64,000 bases of DNA from Pseudorhodobacter ferrugineus DSM 5888 (GCF_000420745.1 NZ_ATVN01000016.1:1-64000), one strand, 5' to 3'. Shown: positions 35,158 through 44,702, counted from the stretch's first letter. The notes: a model not told the origin generated them from the sequence alone. Numbers and translations are program-made.

Positions 35158-35937
35158 ATGGATATGGATCTGGCCTATGCCAATGGCGCGTTTATCGCGG
35201 ATGCCGCCACTTATCCGCCAAAATGGGCCGCAGCGGCGGCGGCGTTTCGTGAGGAGTTGGGCGCGCGGGCGCGGTTGGGTTTGGCTTACGGGGCGGGCGC
35301 ACGGCAGCAGTTTGATTTGTTCATGCCTGTGGGGGTGCCGCGCGGGGCGGTGACATTCATCCACGGCGGCTATTGGTTGCAGTTTGACCGGAGTCTGTGG
35401 TCGCATCTGGCGGCGGGCGTGGTGGCGCGGGGCTGGGCCTGTGCGATGCCGTCCTATACCCTCGCCCCCGATGCGCGGATTGGACAGATGACGCAGGAAA
35501 TGGTGGCTGCCGTGGCCGCGATTTCGGCGCAGGTGGCCGGGCCGATGGTGGTGACGGGTCATTCGGCAGGCGGGCATTTAAGTGCGCGGATGGGCTGCGC
35601 GGATGTGGATGTAAGGGGCGTTGTGCGGGTTGTACCTATTTCGCCCCTGACAGATTTGGAACCGATTGCTCTGACCAAGATGCAGGAAGCCCTGCGTCTG
35701 GACGCAGTTGAGATTGAGGCCGAGAGCCCCGCGCGCCACCCCTTGCGCCAAGGTGTTCAGGCGCATGTCTGGGTTGGCGGGCAGGAACGCCCCAGCTTTT
35801 TGTGGCAAGCGCGCCTGCTGTCCGAGGCATGGGGGTGCGATTGGACCGTAAGCGCGGGCAAGCACCATTTTGATGTGATTGATGCGCTGCAAGACCCGAA
35901 TTCGGATTTGGTTAAGGTGCTGGTCGGCGGGCTGTGA
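35158..35937 (+). CDS. Alpha/beta hydrolase, kynurenine-formamidase-like
   Basis: A 259-residue hydrolase. HGGYW at 69-73 is the oxyanion motif found in arylformamidases and related esterases. GHSAGGH at 134-140 presents nucleophile S136. The catalytic His is likely in AGKHHFDVIDAL near the end, and an Asp lies ~30 residues before it. ATG 35158 is chosen because GGAG is upstream; the frame runs to 34636 antisense to gabD. No kynurenine-pathway genes are nearby, so the natural substrate is open. Confidence 0.82.
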   Translation: MDMDLAYANGAFIADAATYPPKWAAAAAAFREELGARARLGLAYGAGARQQFDLFMPVGVPRGAVTFIHGGYWLQFDRSLWSHLAAGVVARGWACAMPSYTLAPDARIGQMTQEMVAAVAAISAQVAGPMVVTGHSAGGHLSARMGCADVDVRGVVRVVPISPLTDLEPIALTKMQEALRLDAVEIEAESPARHPLRQGVQAHVWVGGQERPSFLWQARLLSEAWGCDWTVSAGKHHFDVIDALQDPNSDLVKVLVGGL

Positions 35938-35943
35938 CGGGGT

Positions 35944-38900
35944 TTAGGTTGCGGGGCGCAAGACCACCAGCGCCGCTGCATAGGCCAGCAGCGCCATTGC
36001 AACCACGCCTGCAATAAACAGCAAGAACGCCGCCCCCAGCGCCCCCATCGCAGGGGCGAGGCCCGCAAACGGAGCCACCAAGGCGCCCGTCACGATCACC
36101 CAGCCAAGGGTCAGCCCGAACCAGACGATCATCGCCAAGCCAGCCCCGCCAAGCAAAAACCGTGCGCGCTGGGCCGTTGCGGCATGGCTGCGCAATCCGC
36201 GGCGCAGCGCGCGGAACTGGCGGCCGACATCAGCCTGTACCGCCAGAATGGCTGGCACCAAGACCAAGACCAACAGCATCCCAAAGCCCAACCCGTAAAC
36301 CAAGGTAATCACCGTCGGGCGCAGGAATTCTGCTTGTGATGACCGCTCATACAGCAGGGGGGTAAGGCCCATGACGGTGGTCGCGGTGGTCAGGAATACT
36401 GGGCGCAAACGGTCAGCCACGGCATCAATGATCGCCGGATACAGCCCGCGCTTTTCGGAATATTCGTCGATTGTGGATACCAAGACGATGGAATCATTGA
36501 TAATAATCCCTGTCATCCCGATCATGCCGACAATGGAAAAGATCGAAAGCGGCACGTCCCACGCATTATGCCCATAAATCGCGCCGATCATGCCAAAGGG
36601 GATCACGACCATCACAACCACGGGGCGGGTCCAGCTGGCAAAGACCCATGCCAGCACCATGTAAATCCCCAACAGGCAAAAGATCAGGCCAAGGGTCGCA
36701 TCGCCCAGAAATTCGCGTTCCTGTTCGGCAAGGCCGGACTGGCGGGTGGTCACGCCGAAATCCTGTTCCAGCTTTGGCAAGATCTCCTCGGTCATGGCCC
36801 GCTGCACCTCGGCGGCGCGGGCGGGGTCATCTTCGGAAATGTCACCCGAAACGGTCACGATGCGCAGGCCATTTTCGCGGCGGATGGTGGAAAACCCCGA
36901 TCTGCGGTCGACCGTCACAATATCGCCCAAAGGCACATAAACGCCGGGCGACGCGCGCAGCAGCGTGCTTTCCAAAAAATCGGCGGTCAGTTCCGATTGC
37001 GGCAATTCCACGCGCACCGTTGCCGTGCGTGGCCCATCGGGAAAGGTTGCGGCTTCGATGCCGTTCAGGCGTTCGCGCAGGTTGCGGCCCAGCGTGTCGA
37101 TGCCAAACCCCAAGGCCTGCCCTTGCGGCGTGAGTGACAAGATCAGCTCTTCCTTGTCATAGGCAAGGCTGTCTTCGAGTGCCGACACTTCGGGGAACGG
37201 GGTCATCGCGGTTTTCAACGCCTCGGCTGCGGCCTTGAGCGTGGTGGCATCGGCGCCGGAAATATCGACCGATAGGGCATCGCCGCCCGGGCCAAAGCGG
37301 CCCCCGCGAAAGCTGAGTTCCTCTAGCAGCGGGTGCGAAACCACTTCGTCTTGCAGGTCGGCCACAAAGGCCGAGGAAGTATAGCTGCGGTCATCGGGGT
37401 CAATCAGTTCCATCGCAATGCCGCCCAAAAGGTCGGCATCTTTGGTGTCGGCGCTGGACAGTCCGCGCCCGGATCCGCCGCCGATTTCGGCCATCACAAA
37501 GGTTGTGGGGTTCAGCCCATGTTCGGCCGTGTAGCGGGCTGTCACCGCATCGGTGGCGCGCTGCAATTCGCGCATCATGGCAAATGTATCGTCGCGCGTG
37601 GCCGAAGGCAGCATCGAGAAATTACCCGTGACCGAGGATTGTTCAGGCGAGTTGAAGAAGCGGAATTTCAAATCGCCGCTGATGAACAACGCGGCTTGGG
37701 TCGCCAGCAAAAACACCGCAAAGGCGATGGTCACAGCCCGCCCACGGATCACCAAGGCGGTAAAGGGGCGGATTGCGACGCGGATCAGCCATTGCAGGCC
37801 TTTGTTCATTTGCCGCGACGGCCAGTCATACCACGCCTCTTCGCGGGCGGCGCGCAAGGCGTGGGCCATATGGTTGGGCAGGATCAAAAAGCATTCCACA
37901 AGGCTTGCCATCAGCACCGCGATCACGGTGAAGGGGATGTCGGCAATCAAGGTGCCAAACCGCCCGCCAATCGTGACCAAGCCCGCAAAGGCAATCACCG
38001 TGGTGAGGGTCGAGGCGATAACAGGCATGGCCATGCGATTGGCGGCGTTTTCCGATGCTTCAATCGCCCCTTCGCCCAAGTGACGCGCGCGAAAATCGGC
38101 GTGTTCGCCCACGACAATCGCATCATCCACCACGATGCCAAGCGTGATGATCAGCGCGAACAGCGAGATCATGTTGATGGTCAGCCCAAAGGCATACATG
38201 ATCGCCACCGCCGCTAGCAGTGACACCGGAATCCCCGCCGCCACCCACAGCGCCGTGCGCGCGTTCAGGAACAAGAACAGCAAGGCCACGACCAAACCAA
38301 GCCCCATAGCTGCGTTATCCAGCAGCAATTCCAACCGTGCCGAAATGTATTCGGCCCGCGCGCGCACCAACTCGACCTTAACCTCGGGTGGCAGAAGGGG
38401 GGTCATTTTGTCGACCACCGTTTGCACATTCGCCTGCATTCGGATCGCATCGCCCGTGTCGTTGCGATCAATCCGCACGGTCATTGCAGGATTTGCACCG
38501 ACATAGGTTGCACGCCCACGGTCAGCAGGTTCATTGCGTACGCTGGCCACATCGCCCACCGTTAGGGTGGTGCCATCGCTGGCTTGGCGCAGCACAATCG
38601 CGCGAATTTGGTCTGCCGTTCGCGCCTCTTGCCCCGTGCGCACGCGGGATGCACCGCCGCCCACTTCGCCAGCGGGGGCCGAGCTGGTAGCCGCCGCAAT
38701 GGCCGCCGCAATTTCAGCCATCGTTACGTCATGGCGGATCAGGTTAACCGAAGGCACCTCGATCCCGATCTGCGGATCTGCCATCCCCTGAATCGTGGTG
38801 CGGGTGATGCCTTGGTCAAACAGGCGGGCCACAAATTCATCCGCGAACCGGCCCAACTGGTCGACCGCAACGGGGCCGGTGATGACCACATCGGTCACAC

Positions 38901-39330
38901 GGTCGCGCCACGCTCCCCGCCGGACCACGGGGTCATCGGCATCGGATGGCAAGGTATTGATGCTGTCGACCGCCGATTGCACATCTTCGGCGGCTTGTGA
39001 CAAATCGGTGCCCGGCTCGAATTCCAGCGTGATCCGTGCGGACCCTTCAGAGGCAAGCGACGTTGCATCCGTCACCCCGTCGACGGTCAAAAGAGCGGGT
39101 TCCAAGACCTGCACAATGGCGTGGTCCACATCTTCGGCCCCAGCCCCGTCCCAGGCCACGGCAACGGTCACTTCCGAGATAATGACATCGGGGAAAAACT
39201 GCGCGCGGATACGGGTGGTGGCCGCAAGCCCCGCGACGATCATCACCGCCAACAGCAGGTTTGACAGCGTATGATGCCGCGTGAAATACGACAAAATGCC
39301 CTTGGCCCGACCTGTGCGCGGCTTTGCCAT
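35944..39330 (-). CDS. RND-family efflux transporter, inner-membrane pump
   Basis: A 1128-residue proton-driven exporter of the HAE/AcrB type. The N-terminal helix (~24-42, SNLLLAVMIVAG) is followed by the first porter loop, then helices 2-6 with GIVVDDAIVVGEHADF near ~395-410, holding the Asp pair of the proton relay. The second half repeats the layout with GMIGMTGIIINDSIVLVSTIDEY. After the usual last helix (FGMLLVLVLVPAILAV) an extra ~95 residues follow, with two to three more hydrophobic segments. The partner adaptor gene lies 2 bp upstream. No outer-membrane TolC gene is adjacent. Substrates are unknown. Confidence 0.92.
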   Translation of the reverse strand: MAKPRTGRAKGILSYFTRHHTLSNLLLAVMIVAGLAATTRIRAQFFPDVIISEVTVAVAWDGAGAEDVDHAIVQVLEPALLTVDGVTDATSLASEGSARITLEFEPGTDLSQAAEDVQSAVDSINTLPSDADDPVVRRGAWRDRVTDVVITGPVAVDQLGRFADEFVARLFDQGITRTTIQGMADPQIGIEVPSVNLIRHDVTMAEIAAAIAAATSSAPAGEVGGGASRVRTGQEARTADQIRAIVLRQASDGTTLTVGDVASVRNEPADRGRATYVGANPAMTVRIDRNDTGDAIRMQANVQTVVDKMTPLLPPEVKVELVRARAEYISARLELLLDNAAMGLGLVVALLFLFLNARTALWVAAGIPVSLLAAVAIMYAFGLTINMISLFALIITLGIVVDDAIVVGEHADFRARHLGEGAIEASENAANRMAMPVIASTLTTVIAFAGLVTIGGRFGTLIADIPFTVIAVLMASLVECFLILPNHMAHALRAAREEAWYDWPSRQMNKGLQWLIRVAIRPFTALVIRGRAVTIAFAVFLLATQAALFISGDLKFRFFNSPEQSSVTGNFSMLPSATRDDTFAMMRELQRATDAVTARYTAEHGLNPTTFVMAEIGGGSGRGLSSADTKDADLLGGIAMELIDPDDRSYTSSAFVADLQDEVVSHPLLEELSFRGGRFGPGGDALSVDISGADATTLKAAAEALKTAMTPFPEVSALEDSLAYDKEELILSLTPQGQALGFGIDTLGRNLRERLNGIEAATFPDGPRTATVRVELPQSELTADFLESTLLRASPGVYVPLGDIVTVDRRSGFSTIRRENGLRIVTVSGDISEDDPARAAEVQRAMTEEILPKLEQDFGVTTRQSGLAEQEREFLGDATLGLIFCLLGIYMVLAWVFASWTRPVVVMVVIPFGMIGAIYGHNAWDVPLSIFSIVGMIGMTGIIINDSIVLVSTIDEYSEKRGLYPAIIDAVADRLRPVFLTTATTVMGLTPLLYERSSQAEFLRPTVITLVYGLGFGMLLVLVLVPAILAVQADVGRQFRALRRGLRSHAATAQRARFLLGGAGLAMIVWFGLTLGWVIVTGALVAPFAGLAPAMGALGAAFLLFIAGVVAMALLAYAAALVVLRPAT

Positions 39331-39332
39331 TG

Positions 39333-40793
39333 TCAGCCCCCCATCCGGCTTTCCAGCCGTTCAATCACGCGGGACGGCACTTTTTCTTCGGCCAATTGTG
39401 CAAGGATGCGGGTTTTGGCCTCGGCGGGCATGCGGTCATTGCCTTCGACAAATGCAATAAGGGCGGCGCGGCGTTCAGGGGTCAGATCAACAAATTCGGG
39501 TTGGGCGGCGGCTTGGGCCTGCACATCGGGGCGCACGGGTTTTACCTTGATCCCCGCGCCCAAAAGGGGCGACAGTTCGCGCACCACATCGCGGCCCGCA
39601 AGGCCTGCGGCGGCCAGAATGACCTGATCGCCCTGACGGCGCAGCAAGGTTGCAGGCAGGGTTTCCAAGCGGTCATCCACGCCCAAGGCCAGCACGGACC
39701 CATCGGCACCGTAGGCACTGGCGGGCAAAACGACGATAGACGTCAATTTTGGTTCCGACACGCGCGCGGTGACAAAATCACCGGGGCGAAAACCGGGGGC
39801 AGAGGCAAGCGTGGCATAGACCAAGCGCCCCGTCTGCCCTTCGCCCACCGCAGCGCCCACCCGTGATAATTGGCCCGTGGCCACCAGTTCCGCGCCCGAA
39901 ACTTCAAGCGCGGCGGTGACATCGGTTGGGATTAGCTGGCCATTGGCATCAATCAGGCGCGCGAATTGCGCTGTGGAAATGCGAAAGGACACCTCAAGCG
40001 CGTCAGGGTCGATCAAATCGCCGATCCGTTCGTTTGCCCCCAGAATGCGGCCTTGAACCGTCGTGATGCCGCTTAACACCCCGTCAAATCCGGCGAAAAG
40101 TTCGGTATCGCCCAAGGCGCGTTCGGCCTCGGCCAGTGTAATCGCTTGGCGCGACAAAGCGGTTCTGGCTTGGTCCAGCCGCGCCTCGGCTGCTGCAAGC
40201 GCAGAGCGACGTGACAGCACAGCCTGATCCGATGCTGACGCCGCAAGGGCTGCGGTTTCTACCGCCGCCGCAGACCCGACACCGCGTTTTTCAAGGTCTA
40301 GCTGGCGGGTCAGGGCTTGGGCGCGCAAATCGGCTTGGGCTTGGGCTGCGGCCACATCATCGCGGGCCAGAATCAGCGCGCGGTCGGCATCGCGCAGTTC
40401 TGCCTCGGCCCGTGCCATATCGGACGCGGCAAGGTCACGCGCGGCTGTTGCATCCGCAGGGTCAAGCCGCAACAACAACTGGCCTGCCTTGACCGAAGCC
40501 CCGTCTTCGACCCCATCGCCAAGGGCAATAACCTTACCTGCACGCGGCGCGCGCAGTTCCAAGGTGCGGCGGGACCGGACCTCGCCAAAGGCGGTTAAAA
40601 CCGGCGCAAAGTCAGATTCAACGGCAGACACCACATTCACCGAAAACACCCGTTCGCGGGCTTGTTGCGGCGGGGCACCGCCTGCCAACTTTGCCTCAAA
40701 CGCGCTGCGAATGGTTTGACCCGCCAGTGCCAACAAGCCCAGCGTTACTGCCACTAAAAATAGCCCGGTCAACGAGCGTCGAAAAAACCGCAT
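39333..40793 (-). CDS. RND efflux periplasmic adaptor (membrane fusion protein)
   Basis: A 486-residue HlyD/AcrA-type adaptor. Residues ~8-25 anchor it. The lipoyl half-motifs (SRRTLELRAPRAGKVIALGD near 75-95 and DTELFAGFDGVLSGITTVQG near ~230) flank a long alpha-helical hairpin rich in Ala, Arg and Leu (~118-225). Beta-barrel and membrane-proximal domains follow. The C-terminal ~50 residues (TPERRAALIAFVEGNDRMPAEAKTRIL onward) form an extra helical segment not needed for the adaptor fold. The gene lies 2 bp before the pump gene, and the two form the efflux operon. Confidence 0.92.
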   Translation of the reverse strand: MRFFRRSLTGLFLVAVTLGLLALAGQTIRSAFEAKLAGGAPPQQARERVFSVNVVSAVESDFAPVLTAFGEVRSRRTLELRAPRAGKVIALGDGVEDGASVKAGQLLLRLDPADATAARDLAASDMARAEAELRDADRALILARDDVAAAQAQADLRAQALTRQLDLEKRGVGSAAAVETAALAASASDQAVLSRRSALAAAEARLDQARTALSRQAITLAEAERALGDTELFAGFDGVLSGITTVQGRILGANERIGDLIDPDALEVSFRISTAQFARLIDANGQLIPTDVTAALEVSGAELVATGQLSRVGAAVGEGQTGRLVYATLASAPGFRPGDFVTARVSEPKLTSIVVLPASAYGADGSVLALGVDDRLETLPATLLRRQGDQVILAAAGLAGRDVVRELSPLLGAGIKVKPVRPDVQAQAAAQPEFVDLTPERRAALIAFVEGNDRMPAEAKTRILAQLAEEKVPSRVIERLESRMGG

Positions 40794-40914
40794 TTGCGCA
40801 CTCCGGCCGAGGTCATCTTAAGGTATACGCCCTGTGCGGGCGATTGGATGAAAACCATGTGTTAGCTGATACTACGTCGGAACAACGGCATTCCGTCGCG
40901 CGCTGCGCAAAAAA

Positions 40915-41457
40915 CTATTTGCGGCGCTGATGTTCATCCAGCCGTGGCATGATTTCCACAAAATTGCAGGGGCGATGGCGGTAGTCCAGCTGCCAGCGCA
41001 AAATTTCGTCCCAGGCATCGCGGCACGCCCCCGGGCTGCCCGGCAAGGCAAACAGATAGGTGCCATTGGCCACGCCCCCCGTGGCGCGGCTTTGCACCGC
41101 CGACGTGCCGATTTTTTGCATGGAAACGATGGTGAACACCGTCCCAAACGCCTCGATTTCTTTTTCATAGACATCGCGGTGCGCCTCGACCGTGACATCG
41201 CGCCCCGTTAGGCCCGTGCCGCCGGTGGACAGGATCACGTCGATATCAGGGTTCGCGCACCAATCGCGCAACTGGCTGGCAATTTCGGCGCGCTCATCGC
41301 GGATAATGGTGCGGGCGGCAAGCACATGGCCTGCTTCGGTTATCCGCGCGACCAGCGTGTCGCCCGATTTGTCATCGCCGCTTTGGCGGGTATCCGACAC
41401 GGTCAGAACCGCGATGCGGACAGGCAGAAAGGGTTTGGTTTCATCAATTCGTGACAT
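40915..41457 (-). CDS. moaB: Molybdopterin adenylyltransferase-like protein MoaB
   Basis: A 180-residue MoaB/Mog-family protein of molybdenum-cofactor synthesis. VRIAVLTVSDTR, SGD near the start, ILSTGGTGLTGRDVT (~76-90) and ALPGSPGACRDAWDEIL are the signature blocks that bind molybdopterin. MoaB-type proteins carry out MPT adenylation in organisms lacking MogA. It starts 4 bp after the LysE-family gene, in a udg-lysE-moaB run read on the minus strand. Confidence 0.94.
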   Translation of the reverse strand: MSRIDETKPFLPVRIAVLTVSDTRQSGDDKSGDTLVARITEAGHVLAARTIIRDERAEIASQLRDWCANPDIDVILSTGGTGLTGRDVTVEAHRDVYEKEIEAFGTVFTIVSMQKIGTSAVQSRATGGVANGTYLFALPGSPGACRDAWDEILRWQLDYRHRPCNFVEIMPRLDEHQRRK

Positions 41458-41460
41458 GGT

Positions 41461-42099
41461 TCAAACCTTTTGCAAAAGGGCAAGCCGCAGGGCAAGGGCT
41501 GCAAAAATTCCGGCGCTGATCCGCCCCAGATTGCGGGAAAGCTGTGGCGAGGTGGCAAGGTGGCGGCCAAGGCCTGCGGCAAAGATGCCAACGGCGGAGT
41601 TCACAATCATCCCGCCCATGCCCAGCACCGCGCCAAAGATCAGAAATTGCACCAACACAGCCCCGCGCGCGGGGTCCACAAACTGCGGGATAAAGGCCAG
41701 CACGAACAAGATCACCTTGGGATTGGTCAGATTGACAAGCGCCCCATCCCGAAACGCCGCCAAAGGGGCAAGTGCCGGCGCGGTTGATCGTGCCAGCGCG
41801 GAGTGACGCAAGGATTGCACCGCAAGCCACAGCAGATAGGCGACCCCGACCCAACGGATCAGATCAAAAAGGCCGGGGTGGGCTGCCACCAACGCGCCAA
41901 GCCCAAGGCCTGCCAGCGTCACATGCACCATACCGCCTGCCGTAATGCCTGCCGCCGCCGCCACGGCCGCACGCGGACCCGACCGCAAGCCTTGCCCCAA
42001 GCTGAACATCATATCCGCCCCCGGTGTCAGGTTCAGCGCAAGGGCGGCAGGCACAAAGGTCAGCAGCGTCAGGGCGTCTACGGGGAACATCACGCTCAT
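41461..42099 (-). CDS. LysE/RhtB-family amino-acid exporter
   Basis: A 212-residue membrane protein with about six hydrophobic segments. LTPGADMMFSLGQGLRSGPRAAVAAAAGITAGG (~24-56) is the LysE/RhtB signature, and GALVNLTNPKVILFVLAFIPQFVDP (~118-142) is the second one. Members export amino acids or homoserine lactone-like compounds, and the exact substrate cannot be deduced. It overlaps the uracil-DNA glycosylase gene by 4 bp (ATGA). Confidence 0.92.
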   Translation of the reverse strand: MSVMFPVDALTLLTFVPAALALNLTPGADMMFSLGQGLRSGPRAAVAAAAGITAGGMVHVTLAGLGLGALVAAHPGLFDLIRWVGVAYLLWLAVQSLRHSALARSTAPALAPLAAFRDGALVNLTNPKVILFVLAFIPQFVDPARGAVLVQFLIFGAVLGMGGMIVNSAVGIFAAGLGRHLATSPQLSRNLGRISAGIFAALALRLALLQKV

Positions 42100-42893
42100 C
42101 CGTTAAGCCTTGCCTGAATGGCCAGCAAATCGGCCCAAGCATCGCGTTTTCCCGCCGGATTGCGCAGCAAGGCATCTGGGTGAACCATCGGCATCACGGG
42201 AATGCTCTGCCCCGTGGCCCAAATGCCGCGCAACCGTGTCACCCCGCGCTGGCCCAACAAAGCCGCGCAAGGGGTGTTGCCCATGGCAATAATCACACGG
42301 GGTTTAACCAAGGCGATATGGCGCAAAAGGAACGGCTGCATCATCGCAACCTCTTCATCGGTCGGGTCACGGTCACCAGGTGGCCCCCAAGGCAAAGCGG
42401 TGGTCAGATAGGCGGCGCGCGCCGCAACTTCCTTTTCCCCGCGCGCGTGGCCAATCGCAGCCAGCATCTTGTCCAGCAGCGCACCTGCGGGGCCGACAAA
42501 GGGGCGGCCCTCGCGGCCTTCTTCGCGGCTTGGGGCCTCGCCTATCACCATCAGGGGGGCTGTGGGGTTCCCATCGGCAAACACCAAATTGCGCGCGCCT
42601 TTTTTCAGATCGCAATGGTCGAACGCCTCTAGCGCCGCGCGCAAGGCTACAAGATCGGTGCAGGCATTGGCCGCCGCATTGGCCGCCGCAACCGTATCCA
42701 CCTTGGCAAGCTCTTGCACCACGGGGGCCGCCGCTTTGGCCTTGGCAATCACGGGTTCTTGCTTTTCGGGCAAGGCGTAACGGTCAATCGCTGCCTCGAC
42801 CATCACCTCATCCACGCCCAATTCAACCTGCCACGCAAGGGCGGCAAGGGCGGCGTCAAAGGTATAATCTGCAATATGCGTGTCGATTCCCAT
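42096..42893 (-). CDS. Family-4-like uracil-DNA glycosylase
   Basis: A 265-residue glycosylase removing uracil from DNA. An N-terminal ~80-residue Ala-rich extension precedes the core. The core shows NLVFADGNPTAPLMVIGEAP (motif A), EGRPFVGPAGALLDKML, ALPWGPPGDRDPT and the late MVHPDALLRNPAGKRDAW with the catalytic His region. In classic family-4 enzymes four Cys hold a 4Fe-4S cluster. Here only one Cys (FDHCDLKKG) sits near the expected first pair, and the later position reads MMQPF rather than C-PF, so the cluster appears to be missing. The gene is the first of the udg-lysE-moaB run. Confidence 0.87.
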   Translation of the reverse strand: MGIDTHIADYTFDAALAALAWQVELGVDEVMVEAAIDRYALPEKQEPVIAKAKAAAPVVQELAKVDTVAAANAAANACTDLVALRAALEAFDHCDLKKGARNLVFADGNPTAPLMVIGEAPSREEGREGRPFVGPAGALLDKMLAAIGHARGEKEVAARAAYLTTALPWGPPGDRDPTDEEVAMMQPFLLRHIALVKPRVIIAMGNTPCAALLGQRGVTRLRGIWATGQSIPVMPMVHPDALLRNPAGKRDAWADLLAIQARLNG

Positions 42894-43017
42894 AAACGAA
42901 CAGTAGGGCGGGGCAGGGGGCGGGGCAAGCGGCGGCTTTGCCCCGATCGTGAACTAAACATTGCCCCGCGCGCGCGGCTTTGCCATAAGCAAGGCGTAAC
43001 CAAACACCGGAGCAAGC

Positions 43018-43980
43018 ATGAGTTTTCGCGCGCGTCATTTGCTGGGGATCCAGCACCTTGCCCCAGATGAAATTCGCGCCATACTTGATCTGGCCGATAA
43101 ATATGTCGATCTGAACCGCCGCTCGATCAAGAAATCCGATGCGCTGGCGGGGATGACGCAGATCAACATGTTCTTTGAAAACTCGACCCGCACGCAGGCC
43201 AGCTTTGAATTGGCGGGCAAGCGGTTGGGCGCGGATGTGATGAACATGTCGGTCGCCCAGTCGAGTGTGAAAAAAGGCGAAACCCTGATTGATACGGCGC
43301 TGACGCTGAACGCGATGCACCCCGATTTGCTGGTGGTGCGGCACGGGGCATCGGGGGCCGTGAACTTGCTGGCCGAAAAGGTGAATTGCGCGGTGCTGAA
43401 TGCAGGGGACGGGCGGCATGAACACCCCACGCAGGCCTTGTTGGACGCGCTGACCATCCGCCGCGCCAAGGGGCGGATCCAGCGGTTGACCGTGGCGATT
43501 TGTGGCGACGTGGCCCACAGTCGCGTGGCCCGCAGCAACCTGATCTTGTTGGGGAAAATGGAAAACCGCGTGCGCCTGATTGCGCCGCCAACCCTGATGC
43601 CCGCAGGCGTGGCCGAATTTGGCTGCGAGGTGTTTGACGACATGCGCAAAGGCCTTGAAGGCGCGGATGTGGTGATGATGCTGCGCCTGCAAAAGGAACG
43701 GATGGACGGCGGGTTTATCCCGTCGGAACGCGAATATTACCACCGCTATGGTCTTGATGCCGAAAAGCTGGCCCATGCCAAACCCGATGCCATCGTCATG
43801 CATCCGGGGCCGATGAACAGGGGCGTCGAAATTGACGGCGAAATCGCGGATGATATCAACCGAAGCGTGATCCAAGAACAGGTCGAAATGGGCGTGGCTG
43901 TGCGCATGGCCTGCATGGACCTGCTGGCCCGCAACCTGCGCGCCGAACGCGGTGCCCGCGCGGCAGGGGTGATGGTATGA
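43018..43980 (+). CDS. pyrB: Aspartate carbamoyltransferase catalytic subunit
   Basis: A 320-residue enzyme joining carbamoyl phosphate and aspartate, the first committed step of pyrimidine synthesis. [20 protein letters not shown] has the carbamoyl-phosphate loop S-T-R-T at 56-59. [24 protein letters not shown] and the aspartate-site [11 protein letters not shown] complete the set. No pyrI regulatory gene is present. The last base of its stop overlaps the ATG of a 39-residue membrane peptide (ATGA), and a dihydroorotase homologue lacking its metal ligands lies downstream. That order fits the class A ATCase plus PyrX type. Confidence 0.96.
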   Translation: MSFRARHLLGIQHLAPDEIRAILDLADKYVDLNRRSIKKSDALAGMTQINMFFENSTRTQASFELAGKRLGADVMNMSVAQSSVKKGETLIDTALTLNAMHPDLLVVRHGASGAVNLLAEKVNCAVLNAGDGRHEHPTQALLDALTIRRAKGRIQRLTVAICGDVAHSRVARSNLILLGKMENRVRLIAPPTLMPAGVAEFGCEVFDDMRKGLEGADVVMMLRLQKERMDGGFIPSEREYYHRYGLDAEKLAHAKPDAIVMHPGPMNRGVEIDGEIADDINRSVIQEQVEMGVAVRMACMDLLARNLRAERGARAAGVMV

Positions 43981-44096
43981 CCGATCCCGACCGTAAACCA
44001 ACCAAGTCCGATGCCCGCGCCAGTGGCATGGTCGCAACGGCTGTGCTCGTGGCGCTTGCGGTGTTTACAGTGGTCTTTTTGTGGATGGCCGGATGA
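43977..44096 (+). CDS. Small single-span membrane protein in the pyrB operon
   Basis: A 39-residue frame that starts in the pyrB stop (ATGA overlap) and ends at TGA 44094-44096. The first ~17 residues are polar and charged ([17 protein letters not shown]). The rest is one hydrophobic helix ([20 protein letters not shown]) ending in AG, so a short N-in membrane peptide is expected. Coupling to pyrB and clean codon use support a real gene. No family is recognised. A role in tethering or regulation of pyrimidine enzymes would be speculation. Confidence 0.6.
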   Translation: MTDPDRKPTKSDARASGMVATAVLVALAVFTVVFLWMAG

Positions 44097-44141
44097 TGCG
44101 CAAAACCCAAGCCAATGATACCAAAACAAAAGGGGAAAGCG

Positions 44142-44603
44142 ATGCCTGACCTGCCACGCGACACAGTGATGGGAACGGCTGTCATGGCCCCACTCCGCCC
44201 TGATGAGGCACTCTTGGCGGATTGGCCCGCAGACAAAGCCAGCTATTGGCGCAGCCACGGGATCATGGCGGTTATTGGCGGCGCAGTTGCAGGGGGGGTC
44301 TTGGTTGCTATCGGAAACCCGACACCTTGGGTTGGCCCTGTGGCCGCCGTGGCCGCAATGGTCGCGCGCGGCTGGTATTTGGCGTCCGAGGCATTGGTGG
44401 CCCATTGGCGGCTGACCGATCAGCGCCTGCAAGGTCCAGGTGGCCGCGCCATTCCGCTGACACAAATCAAACTGGCCCGACCGTTCCTGGGCGATGTCCA
44501 AGTGATAACCCGGTCCGGCGACAAGCATCTTATGAAGTATATGGGCGATATCCCTGCAGTCGTGGCAGCGATTGAAGCCGCCCAACACGGGCAGTCGAAA
44601 TGA
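44142..44603 (+). CDS. PH-like (bPH) domain membrane protein
   Basis: A 153-residue protein. Two close hydrophobic segments (~47-63 and ~67-83) form a membrane hairpin. The C-terminal part (HWRLTDQRLQGPGGRAIPLTQIKLARPFLGDVQVITRSGDKHLMKYMGD) has the W-x-LT-x2-RL...I pattern of bacterial PH domains. ATG 44142 follows AGGGGAAAGCG; the frame to 44115 is unsupported. It lies between the small membrane peptide and the dihydroorotase homologue in the pyr operon. Function unknown. Confidence 0.75.
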   Translation: MPDLPRDTVMGTAVMAPLRPDEALLADWPADKASYWRSHGIMAVIGGAVAGGVLVAIGNPTPWVGPVAAVAAMVARGWYLASEALVAHWRLTDQRLQGPGGRAIPLTQIKLARPFLGDVQVITRSGDKHLMKYMGDIPAVVAAIEAAQHGQSK

Positions 44604-44619
44604 GCCTGCGCCCCCGTTT

Positions 44620-44660
44620 TTGCCTTGCGGCTTCATCTTTGCAAAAATACTTAAATCCAC
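44620..44660 (-). repeat. Dispersed motif, inverted copy
   Basis: Minus strand reads GGATTTAAGTATTTTTGCAA followed by AGATGAAGCCGC, related to the GATATTT...AGAA motif of the other copies. It lies between the PH-like gene and pyrX. No stable hairpin is seen beside this copy. Confidence 0.35.
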
Positions 44661-44702
44661 GCACCAAACCTGCACCCACCCTTTCAGAACTGGCACCCGC
44701 TC

